DNA of 64,000 nt from Mesostigma viride (Eukaryota > Streptophyta > Mesostigmatophyceae > Mesostigmatales > Mesostigmataceae): the NCBI GenBank assembly GCA_009746045.1, contig RPFO01000310.1, positions 3,449,600-3,513,599 on the forward strand, in the 5' to 3' direction. Below are positions 44,116-54,256 of this stretch, one piece after another. Every line of letters begins with the position of its first letter. The first letter of the stretch is position 1. A program made the position numbers and the translations under genes. The notes under the pieces were generated by a model that was not told the origin of the DNA, searched no databases, and saw only the letters and a program-made list of their open reading frames with translations.

Positions 44116-44579
44116 CTGCAGGTGGAGATTTGATACATAAGCCAGAGTCAGACACACCATGCACCACGACAGCACACATGTATTAAAGTTTGCTTGGTAG
44201 AAAAGGCATCCGGAAGTGTACCTTATAATGTAGAACTGAGCAATTAAGGTTGCAAAAGGCTGCATGGGCACCCCAGGAACCGCGCTGATCCGGTTTGGCA
44301 AATATGCCGTACGGAGCCACAAAAATACGGGAATACGCGTACCCTTTGCCTCCACTGTTTATTCGCGTATTTATTTTAGAATACGCGATTTGGACTTAGA
44401 ATTTTTCGGGGGTACCAGCGGGCAGCGGGCACTGGCGCGGTGCCCAGGTTCTGACCGAGGTTCTGGGCGCGGCGCGTTCACTGCACATCCGAGATTTTTA
44501 CAACTAGAAGTATGTAGATGCGTACCGTCCTTTCCATCATTGAAGCCCAAGCCTAATGCAAAACGTACATAGGAGAGCT

Positions 44580-46287
44580 CTAGCCCCTAAATGGTCTGGC
44601 TGCCGATTTTCCGCCTAAAACTGAGTTACAGCCGACACGTCGGCCCCTTCTCGGGGGACCAAATGCCGCGAAATCTATTGAGAATTAGGAAAAGTTTAGC
44701 TGAGAAGATCGAAAGTTTATAATTTTCCTCACAGCATGGTACTAGGGTTTGCATACTTCTGACAAAGTTATAGAGGTGTTCTGGTCGGTCAAAGTACAAG
44801 GGGTCAGGGTACTTTTTCGCGTACAACGTGCATTCCGGAAAACGACGACCTGGCCATGGCGGCTTGCGCCCACGCATGGCATTTACGTTTTCGTTCGAAT
44901 TTTCTGACAAAACTCAGGAAATCGATTTTATACGTCCTAAAGATGATATAAGGCCAATTTTTGGTTCGCGGGAATGCCATTTGATAGGTGTCGGCAGCGT
45001 TCTTGCTGGAAAAAACTGCGATCAGGCCGGACGATAGAAACGTTGACAGCAATACCTTTCCGGCGTATTTTAAAGGATATATTGGTTTCTTTGTACTTTT
45101 TATGATACATCGTAGTCGTAAACGTGCAAGGGTGGCCAGAAATCGCCGAATCCAGCGACCATGCTGCACAACTTTGGTGTGCCGAAATGCGCCATTTTGC
45201 GGCCACCGCCTGGGCCAAGGTAACGCCATCCATGCCTGGTAAAGCTTAGTTATCGTTTTCCTATCGCTGTTTGACGTTTATATATATGTTCTAGCTTGTG
45301 TAGCACATTCTTTTTGCATTATTCATGCTCTTTCTTGACCATGGCCTGGCCCCTTCCTAAAACACCATTCTTAGATGCTTCCATCAGTCAGTTGACCTGC
45401 CACAGGGTGATGGTGATAAGTTTTAGAGGCTGTATGGGTTTGAATACCTCCATATATGTTTGTTATACATTTCCCACACACATATTGCATGAGTGTGAGG
45501 CAGTTGGCTGGTCTCTGTGGCATCATCAAGCATGTAACCGGTGAGTAGAAGCTTCCCATTGTCAGCATGTGCCACCAGGTGTGCTGGCCATCACCTGGCA
45601 AGCTATAGCAGCTTAGGCCTAGTTTATCCTTGCTAGGGCAAGCTGAAATAGGCTCAACATCACTAGTTTGTTGGTGGCTGCCTCCTAGAATGCATGCCTT
45701 GCGTAGGGTATCCGTACCACGTTACCTACGTGCATGGACAAGGTGGCACCTGCACATAGGTGCCATGTAAGGGCAGTGTGATGATGCAGCTATGTTTCCC
45801 CATCATTGTGGAAGGGAAATGTATTGTGTGGCATGGTTGGGGGCCATATTAGTAGGTATTAGTAGGTAGTATGCCCACTCCTACCCCCTTGGTTGCTTTT
45901 TACCAACGGTACCCCTATGGGCTGTACTGGATGTAACTGCTGGTATACCCACCCAAATCATGACCCCAATGGCTCAAACTGTTCAGCAACTAATTGTTTA
46001 TCATCCCTGAAGTGGTAGGTGCCTAGCTCTTACAACATAATTCAAAATGCACATTCTACCAAAAATGAAAACGCTCGTCTTGACCCCCCTGACTTTGACG
46101 GCAGTTATACATGGCCTACCCTGCATATATGTAAGGTTGTGATATACCAACCCGAAGGGCAACTCATGGACATGCTTGGCCCCCAAGGACAGCCATTGGA
46201 TATAGGTGGGTTGGATGGCATCTGGTTTGCAAAATTGTGAAGTTACAGCCGATGCATCGGCAGTATTTCTGCCCATTTAGGGGCTAG
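44580..46287 (+). mobile_element. TTAA-family repeat, copy F, inserted at CTAG
   Basis: Ends CCCCTAAATGGTCTGG... and ...GCCCATTTAGGGG are as in the TTAA copies, but the flanking 4-bp duplication is CTAG (44580-44583 and 46284-46287). The empty site exists at 37118-37121 in a paralogous intron with a single CTAG. The internal sequence is nearly the same as copy D but lacks its 121-bp duplication. Confidence 0.75.
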
Positions 46288-47806
46288 GACTATATAACGC
46301 ATTACTAGATCAGTATGCCAGCTGACAGTGCTACTGACGGTGGTATAGGCTGCAAAATATAGCGACGACGAGGTGCGGTCAGGCCAGTGCGACAGTGTGC
46401 AGCCATTTTCAGTTTGCAGCCATGCCGAAGAAAGGGCCTGAATAGGATTTCGTTGTCGAGAAGAAAGAAGCATTCACAGATCCTGTAAGTATGAAAACGG
46501 TGTATGTGACCAAGATCAGCTCTGCTCATTTTGCAACAACAACGTCTCCTCCAAGGTGGGGCCAATCAGTGCATTCCGAGCCCGTGCATACTTTGCCGGA
46601 ATCGAAGGGGGGAGGGATGTTACCCTGCGAGAACATTCCACAGAATATCCGGAACAGGTTTTTTCCACGTAGATGCACGCCCTAAAACAGTCGCGTATTT
46701 TATGTACACCCACGTATTTTACACCCCGTACCCGTATTCGCCAACCCGGGCGCTGAGAGCAGGCCACGTCACACACAGGCCGATGTGCAAATCAGGCCAC
46801 TGATCGAGTAAGGAAAGAAATGCGATTTAGATACAACAGTAGTATGTACTTATGTAGGTATTTATTGATAATGATAAATTACAGAGGTGGCAATGCGGCA
46901 TACAACAAAGCAGAAGGACCGTAAAGAAAAGAATCACCATGGCATGCAAGGACCATGAAGCCAACATGCAACGTACAACACTACAACGACATGCAGCAAC
47001 GCCACTGCCAGCCCACCAGGTTGGGCCAGTGGGAAGATCTACACCGCTGCCAATGATGGGTCGCGAGGAAGGATGTGGCAGAATAGCACATTGATCAGCC
47101 ACGGTGCGAACGAGGGCAAGGGACAGGCGCTACCGCCAAGTCGAGGACCACATCCGGGCAGACCACGGGGCAGTCTGGCCCAGAAGGTTGAGTCGGTCTT
47201 CATGCCGCTGGCAGCACTCGTGGAAAAACTCCGCCATGCCTGGGGGCCCCATGGCCCCGAACTCGTTACATTATTATATACATCTTTACATACATGCGTG
47301 TCACATAAGTACATATATAGAGAGACTATATATACTACTATACGTGTATGTGTCACATATCTGTAGTCTCCTTCAACCGTAGCCACGCAGTCCTACAAAT
47401 CGGACTGTCAGAGTACTTGCACACTTGGCAAATATTTTTCTCCACGGCCAAAAAAGAATTTCTGGCTACCCCTTGGTACCAAGCATGCATTTCCATACGT
47501 TGAATTTCTTTGGGGACATGCCACCAGTTGGTCCATATATATGACTGTTGGTGCTATAAATAGCCCCAACCCCAGGGGGGTACGGGAAAATGGGATTTGA
47601 CAGGTATATAATGCATCAGTGGCTGTTTTTCAAATATATAGACCCTGGAATTTCGATGGCATATGGAGATAATCCTAGGAAGGCCATAGGAACACTGACT
47701 TCATGGAATGTTACAAAGCTCCACACGCCAGCTAGCAAAAAGACTGACTCGGTCCTAAATATAGGACTGATTTTTTGGGGGGTGGCTGGCTAGCACTATA
47801 CTGTAC
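46288..47806. other. host intron with LINE scrap; otherwise nothing recognised
   Basis: 46290-46500 continues the paralogous intron block seen at 37125-37460 (gtgctactgacggt, aagcattcacag). 46500-46830 and 47280-47800 show no supported feature. The region 47450-47790 has loose similarity to 28130-28420 (ggtgctataaatag, aacactgacttcatgg). Element 2 starts at the end of the interval, after target TGTAC (47802-47806). Confidence 0.35.
47040..47265 (-). pseudogene. diverged LINE C-terminal fragment
   Basis: The minus-strand frame reads EFGAMGPPGMAEFFHECCQR, RLNLLGQTAPWSARMW, an in-frame TAG, then RLSLALVRTVAD. This aligns with FGAMGPLTSAFFKECC...APWSARTW...RLSVALTRAMAD in the 21.9- and 35.4-kb copies. 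Older and more diverged than those. Confidence 0.5.
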
Positions 47807-48289
47807 AGTTAGGAATGAGAAATGAACGACGTGATATATTGCTTGAGAACACTGTATGCTGTGAGCAATGAATTGCTTGGTTCATTAGAAAATAGGTTTA
47901 CCCTTTATCAACGTTCCTCTCACTGGCTGCGCCGCCAGTGACCGTTGGGTGCAGACCGTTGGCCCGAGGCCGCACGATGACAGGTAGCAGTCTAGTCACT
48001 GCATCGTGTGATCACAGATCAATGCACGCTGCAGTACGGTCCCTATCTAGGATACTCTAGTACCGTCCAATGACAGGACACTACGTATACTGGGTACTGA
48101 CATCTGTCACGTACCCCAGTACCCAAAGTACCTATCTAGGGAAACGTATGCGACTCGACTAGCATTCCTATCTGCATAGCCCACGTGGTATTTATATTCA
48201 CATACCAACGTAGGTTTACAAGGCTTATTCATACGTTGTATTCACAATGCCTTTGAGACTTAGTCTACAGCAAAGCATGGAGACTAACT
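47807..48289 (-). repeat. 3' LTR of copia-like element 2
   Basis: A 483-bp repeat starting AGTTAGGAATG and ending GGAGACTAACT on the plus strand, identical to 53774-54256. The outside is flanked by TGTAC (47802-47806). The termini AGTTA/TAACT are the same type as in element 1. Confidence 0.93.
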
Positions 48290-48664
48290 CCAGTATTGTT
48301 TTATTATTTATTTCTTAATGCAGGTCTGCACCCCCAACATTATTGTTATTGTTTTTAAGTTGATTAGGGGTACAAAAGAGACATGGCTGGTTGAGCCAGG
48401 TTGGTTACAGCTGGCTGTTCTGGCCAGGTGTTATATTGCACATTAAATAAGGTGTACACAGCTGGCTGGTTTGGCCAGTTATTGGAGCACACATTAAGTA
48501 AGTGGATACAAAGCTTGTGTCCTCAAGCTGCAAATGGATACAAATCTGACCTAGCCAGCACTCACACCCCACAACGAATGTGTTGAATTTTATGGCGCCC
48601 AGCAGCTATCGCTGTGGTAGCGGGGTGTGGTGGTTGTGTACTGAGCTGTAGCCAGACATTTTAT

Positions 48665-51600
48665 TCATACACTGACACGGATACCATAGGGATTCATATT
48701 CTCAAATAGTAGCTGGTATTGTGGGCCAGCTGCATCCCTCAGCTTGGTTAGAGCATCTGCTGGGTTTTCTTCATCTTCCACATGATGCCAGCTGGAGAAG
48801 TAGGTTGCCTCCTGTTTGAGGATCACCCAATCCAGGTCAGTGTGGACAGCAGCAGAAACAGATTTCTTGGTTAGAAAACTGATCACAGAGTAGCTGTCAG
48901 TATAGAGATGTGAGATGACATTGCATGTGCTGCCTGCCTGGGTTTGTAACCAGGTGAGCATGTGCTGCAGGGAACGAGCATGCAATGCGGCAGACACCAC
49001 AGCACGACATTCAGCTGAGTTGCTGCTGCCAGGTTTTCTGCGGTGTAGCCTGCTGTACCAGGAAGTGAGGGACATGTAATCTGACCTGTTGGTGAGAAAA
49101 AACAGCCCTGATTCCCGTGCCCCCATCTGATTGATTGTTCTGCTCTCCATGGAGCTGTCCATGACACTGTGGATGTGAATGTCTTCCATCAGATTCAGGC
49201 CATGGAGGATGAGGGGGGGGCAGTCATTGACCAACTTCCTGATGTGACTGCATTTTATCTTGACTAGAACATCATGGGTGACCCTGCTGATGACAGCTAA
49301 GGGAGCCCCACAGATGGCTGACCACCACCCCAGTTTGCCCTGAACAGTGGCACACATGTGTAAGGGGAGGTAGTTGTCTTGCAGCAGATCTAGACAATCT
49401 TGGATATATTCTGCAGGAGGAGAGAGCGAGCAGACCCACTGATCTGGCTGCCTATGCAGCTGCAACATGATGCCACAGAACTGGATGGGGGTTGTGCTCA
49501 ATTCCACCTGTTTGCCAATCTCATATGATTCCTGGACCTGCTGAATAAATGTTTCCACCTCAGCTCTAGGCCCACAAATGAGTTGGTCATCTCCATGCCA
49601 CACAAAGAGCAGCAGTCCAGAGGGGGTGGGTACAACAAAAAAGCATGGGTCCAGGTCATCATACGTGGCCTTGAGCTTTTTGAATACTTCCTCTGCTGAG
49701 TCTCTGAAAATTTTGGGGGCACTGACAAGCCCTTCCACCCCAATGTTGATGATTAGGTGGGGCTCATCAATCAATGGAAGGTTTCCACACAGCTGGGGTG
49801 TCTACCACGTACACCTTCCCTTTCCACACAGATTCAGCCTTTTCTGGGTCCCCCCTGAGGAAGGCCCTTTTAATATCAGTGGCTTTGCAGACATAGTCTT
49901 GGCCTGCGTTGAGGTTGTGGAGGAATAGGGAGAGCATGATCCTGAGTGAGGTTTGTTGCAGCCCAGGTGTGTAGGTTTCCCCTTTTGGCAGTGTGGATGT
50001 CCCCTTTAATTCTGTGACACATGGTCTGGCATGGAAGATTGGGGAGCCCACTTTTTGTGGTTTTTGTTTGAGAACAAATTTTAATCTGAGCTTTTTGGCT
50101 CCCTCTGGCACGTCCCAAGAAGGGGTGACAGGAGGTTTGTATTGAGGGTTTTTGGGGTTGGGCAGGACCCATTCCTGCCTGGCTTGGTGGACAATGGCCA
50201 TCAGCCACTTGGTAAACCCTTTTTGTTTTTGCATTCTTGTATGACGTGGGAGATTTGGTGGGGTGAGTGCATGGCTATGTCCCACTTACCCAGCCCAAAG
50301 GCTGAGGGATGGAGGAACTGGCTGTGCACTAACTTGTCCAGATCAGGGATCTCCCCTGGTGCATACTGAGTGTTGACTGCCTTGATGACAGCATCCATAC
50401 CAGGGACAATACTGGAGAGAGGGATTTTAAAGTGGTCCAGAGGAACTGCACCCACCCCTGTGACACTGAGCTCATTAGCTGAGATAAGCACCCCAGGATA
50501 GGATACAAAAGGTTCCCCCAACAAGGTGTTACCAGAGTACCCCTCCACCACCTGGAAGGGTGTCTGAATACCAAGTATAGGGAGCATCACCTGTCCCACT
50601 ACATCCAGTGAGCTTTGGCCTGAGAAATCCTGCACCCGTGCCCAAAATGAAGGTGCAATCTCAAGACCAGGGATGGCTTGTGCACTGATCACACTGACCT
50701 GTGCCTGAGTGTCTATTGCCAGGGTCCAGGGGTCCTGACTAGTGCACACAGCTGAGACTTTTGCCAACCCTTCGGCCACAGCAGCTTGTTGCTTATGTGA
50801 CCTGTGTAATGCTTGCAAGGCGACTGCCAATCTTGACCTCAGAGCGGGAGGGTTGGCAGACAATTTGGTGCCTTGGGGCTGAGCTAATGCTTCCAACCCA
50901 GCTACCTCGTGCCTGGTTAAGCAATCCCCAGGTTGTGAAGTGGGCCTGGCTTCACTGAGGGTGGAAGGGTTCACAGAGGGTGCTGTGGTGCTGTCAACAG
51001 CAGTAATTGGTGGCTCAGGGCTACTGCTGGGCATGCTGGAGTTGCCAGATAGAAGTAGTGAGTCCATGCTTAAAGACTCTTCCCCAGGCACGTCTGCCAT
51101 GGGAGAATAATACTTCTTAATTCTATGACAGCTCACCCTGTGACGCTTCCCATTGATATTGTGCTTGACCTCCACGGTCTTGCTGTTTTTGGTAAATCCA
51201 CGGATGGTAACTGGACCTAGCCAAGTTCCAACCTTACCAAAGCTGTTTTCCTTGTAATAGAGAACTTGATCACCTTTTTGGAATACTGGCCTGGATGGGT
51301 TTTATCTTTTTCTGCCAGTTTTGCTGAGGTTTGTGCACGTGCAGTGTTGTACAGTGCTATCACCTCTGGGGGATATACACCTGCCTGCAGGCCTGCTGGG
51401 ATTACTTCACCCCACTTGGCATGCAAGACAGGTCTCATGTTTAGGGTTGTGCACATTTCATGACACCAGAGTGCCCTGTCACAATAGACCCCTGAAGTAG
51501 CATCCTTGGAAGGATTTTTGGCTAGTAGGGTTTTGACAGATCTGATGGTTCTTTCAATGACCCCCTGACCCTCATGATCTTCCAGCCCAGCAATCTCTAT

Positions 51601-52284
51601 TGCTTCACACCCTTCCAGGTCAGTCAGACAAGAAAATTGTTGATCAAGCAAAATTCTGTCAACTGGGTAGAATCTGGGTAAAGCAATCATGAGTGCAACA
51701 CGTAGCTGCCCTGCAGACATGCCAGGTAGGGGTTCCATTACTGTGAACCTGGACCATGAGTCTTTTAGGATCAGGTAGGGTTGGACATCTTTGTTGATGT
51801 GCATCACATCCCCCACTATCATGCCCCTATTGGTGGAAGGAGTTGCAGTATGCCATTTTTGAGGTTTGGGGCTATTGAACTGACATTCTTGACAGTGTTG
51901 TCTAGCCAGTTTTACTGCATTCCTGAGTTGTTTTCCCATGCTACTACCCCCCAGCCGTCTGGCCAGTTCCTCAGCCACTGTTTCATGACCCATGGCTAGG
52001 TGCAGCTGATGAGCAAGCTCCTTGATATCTATGGAGTTGTCAACAGTAGGGGTTAGTGCTTTTATGTAAGGTTCCAGAACAGGGTGTTGGGAGGACAGTA
52101 AGGTTGCTGCCTCAAAATCAATTATGCCCTGGCTGCCATCCCCAATGGTAATGAGATCATCATCCTCAGAGTAAGCAAGGTGAGAGAACTCACATTGATT
52201 TGGGTAGCGAGGCCTGTTGCAACGGCTGCCTGGAGCTGGCCAGGTTGTGCCTCGTGTAGTGGCAGCCTGGGCAGAGATCCACAT
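48665..52284 (-). pseudogene. pol: Pol of element 2: integrase, protease-like, RT, RNase H; three frameshifts
   Basis: Read on the minus strand in four overlapping frames. 52284-51217 integrase: HQLHLAMGH, CQEC, GDVMHINKD, LDQQF, QGVIERTIRSVK. 51175-50201 protease-like: LAIDTQAQVSVIS (DTQA at 50713-50702), TLLGEPFV. 50285-49767 start of RT: ATDIKRAFLRGD. 49774-48665 rest of RT and RNase H: FVWHGDDQL (DD at 49591-49586), SNSAECRAVV, YTDSYSVISFL. The domain order is the same as in element 1. The frame changes fall at or near short A-runs: A5 at 51275-51279, A5 runs at 50220-50230, A3 at 49782-49784. They could be real lesions or homopolymer assembly errors. Confidence 0.8.
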
Positions 52285-52478
52285 TGTTGACCAGTGTAGG
52301 GTTGTGGTTGCACTGGTTGCGGCTGTGCCCCGTCTGGAAGCACCTCAGGCACCTGACCCTTCCAGGGTTGCCAGGTTGCCTATTGTTGTTGTTGTTGTTG
52401 TTGTTGTTGCCTTGTTGGGGCCGGTTGTTGTTGTTGTTATTGCCCTGTGAGGGCCTGTTGTTGGTATTGTTATTGTTA
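52187..52478 (-). pseudogene. gag: C-terminal Gag of element 2 (zinc knuckle)
   Basis: The minus strand encodes two Asn runs (N6 and N9, from GTT/ATT repeats at 52382-52475) with RPSQG and RPQQG linkers. A CCHC knuckle CLRCFQTGHSRNQC follows at 52351-52310, then a partial second one (CPGCHYTRH). The frame ends at TGA near 52187. Pol begins in another frame around 52284. Upstream, TTAATTAATTAA at 52479-52490 closes the frame, so the capsid part is not joined. Confidence 0.6.
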
Positions 52479-52520
52479 ATTAATTAATCGCAGCTTTTCT
52501 TGTTTGTTCATTGTATTGAT

Positions 52521-52733
52521 TGAGAGGACAGTATCTTTGCTGCCTCAAAACCCACCATGGTTTGGTAGCATTTTCGTTTGTTTGCTTGTAATGAGAGGAC
52601 AGCATCTGTGCTGCCTCAACACCAACCATGGTTTGGTAACAGTTTCGTTTGTTTGTTTGCAGTGAGAGGACAGCATCTGTGCTGCCTCAACACCAACCAT
52701 GGTTTGGTAACAGTTTCGTTTGTTTGCTTGTTT
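52521..52733. repeat. three 71-bp tandem units in element 2 gag region
   Basis: Units begin TGAGAGGACAG at 52521, 52592 and 52663. Units 2 and 3 are almost identical and unit 1 is diverged. Each contains ccatggtttggta and cgtttgtttg. Because 71 is not a multiple of three the units do not encode a repeated peptide. They occupy the place where the Gag capsid domain would be expected. Confidence 0.85.
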
Positions 52734-53218
52734 TCTGTTAGTGTTTCTTGTTATTGCCTCCCGGTGCTGCTTGAGCGTTAGCACCAGCCATGTCTTTACC
52801 CGCAAGTACATGCGTTTGGTAATGGCTTCTGCCACTACTGCATGCGTTATTGATTATGTGCGGCGGCTGGGCAAGCTCCATGTTTAGGGAGTTGACAGCA
52901 GTGGGTTTGATTAAGGGCCCTCAGCCCTGACATAGAGAGGATCAACAGTCTCCCTAGAGGGTAGAGGCTGTGCTGCCAAGAAAGCAACAATACCCTTACA
53001 CTCATCCCAAATAAAATGGGGAGATCTGCGTTCAAAAGACATGACATTCATTCAGATAAGTCACGTTGGGGTGGACGGAGATACTTGTCTCGTTTGCATA
53101 TGCCGTCCAGCCCAGGCCGCCCACCGCCGGCGATGGGGATAGGCCAGGAGTGCTTTTATCACATAACAGCTGGAGCGTTTCTATGCTCCTCATGCTGCAG
53201 CGATAGCTTTCTGTTTGG

Positions 53219-53664
53219 TTATGATATGTTGAAAAGATAGCCACCGCTCTTGAGCATTATATCAGAGCATGCATGAGGAAAGAAAGCAACGGACTTGCTT
53301 ACGCTGGAAGCCCCAGGGGCCGGCGCGGGGCCGGTGCCTCCTGGGGGGTTGTTTTCCTGCCGCATTGCCGCCGCCATGGCTGCTCCAGCAGTGGGTGCTG
53401 CTGTCGCAGCCGCCGGGGAAGAGGGTTGGTCGGTGCCCCGTAGGGGAACCGGCTCCGCCACCGGCTGGCGCACAGGGGAGGGGGGTTGTTCGGACTGCCT
53501 CGCGGCAGCCGGACCCTCCACCTGGCTGGTATTGTCATGGTTGTTCTTTTGTTTTCTTTTTCTTTGTCTTCTTTTTGTTTTGTTGTTATTGCATGCAGGC
53601 GCACCGACATCAGCCGGTGCCCTGTTGTCTGGCGGACGACGCTGATCATCATCGTCGTCCCCAA
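53219..53664 (-). pseudogene. gag: N-terminal Gag-like frame of element 2
   Basis: The minus strand just inside the 5' LTR encodes a Pro/Ala/Gln-rich stretch (EGPAAARQSEQPPSPVRQPV, PSSPAAATAAPTAGAAMAAA) that changes character after PGASSVSKS near 53290. GTAAGC directly after the GASS codons could be a splice donor. From here to 52490 no Gag-like frame is visible, so the central capsid region is missing or scrambled. Confidence 0.4.
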
Positions 53665-53773
53665 GATATAGTTTCTTTTTCTCTTTTTTTTCTTTTCTTT
53701 TTTTTTTTTTTTTCCAGTGCCGGTTTGAACCGTTGTTGAGTTTGATGTTGCTGAAGAGCGTTTATAAAATTCA

Positions 53774-54256
53774 AGTTAGGAATGAGAAATGAACGACGTG
53801 ATATATTGCTTGAGAACACTGTATGCTGTGAGCAATGAATTGCTTGGTTCATTAGAAAATAGGTTTACCCTTTATCAACGTTCCTCTCACTGGCTGCGCC
53901 GCCAGTGACCGTTGGGTGCAGACCGTTGGCCCGAGGCCGCACGATGACAGGTAGCAGTCTAGTCACTGCATCGTGTGATCACAGATCAATGCACGCTGCA
54001 GTACGGTCCCTATCTAGGATACTCTAGTACCGTCCAATGACAGGACACTACGTATACTGGGTACTGACATCTGTCACGTACCCCAGTACCCAAAGTACCT
54101 ATCTAGGGAAACGTATGCGACTCGACTAGCATTCCTATCTGCATAGCCCACGTGGTATTTATATTCACATACCAACGTAGGTTTACAAGGCTTATTCATA
54201 CGTTGTATTCACAATGCCTTTGAGACTTAGTCTACAGCAAAGCATGGAGACTAACT
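53774..54256 (-). repeat. 5' LTR of copia-like element 2
   Basis: Identical over 483 bp to 47807-48289; followed by the target duplication TGTAC (54257-54261). In element orientation it reads AGTTAGTC...CTAACT. Confidence 0.93.

Larger units (their letters stand above)
47807..54256 (-). mobile_element. Ty1/copia-like LTR retrotransposon, element 2
   Basis: 6450 bp with identical LTRs and TGTAC target duplications, oriented on the minus strand like the host gene. The pol domain order and active-site peculiarities match element 1, but the LTRs and proteins are clearly different, so it is a separate family of the same lineage. Gag is reduced and pol is frameshifted in this copy. Confidence 0.9.
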
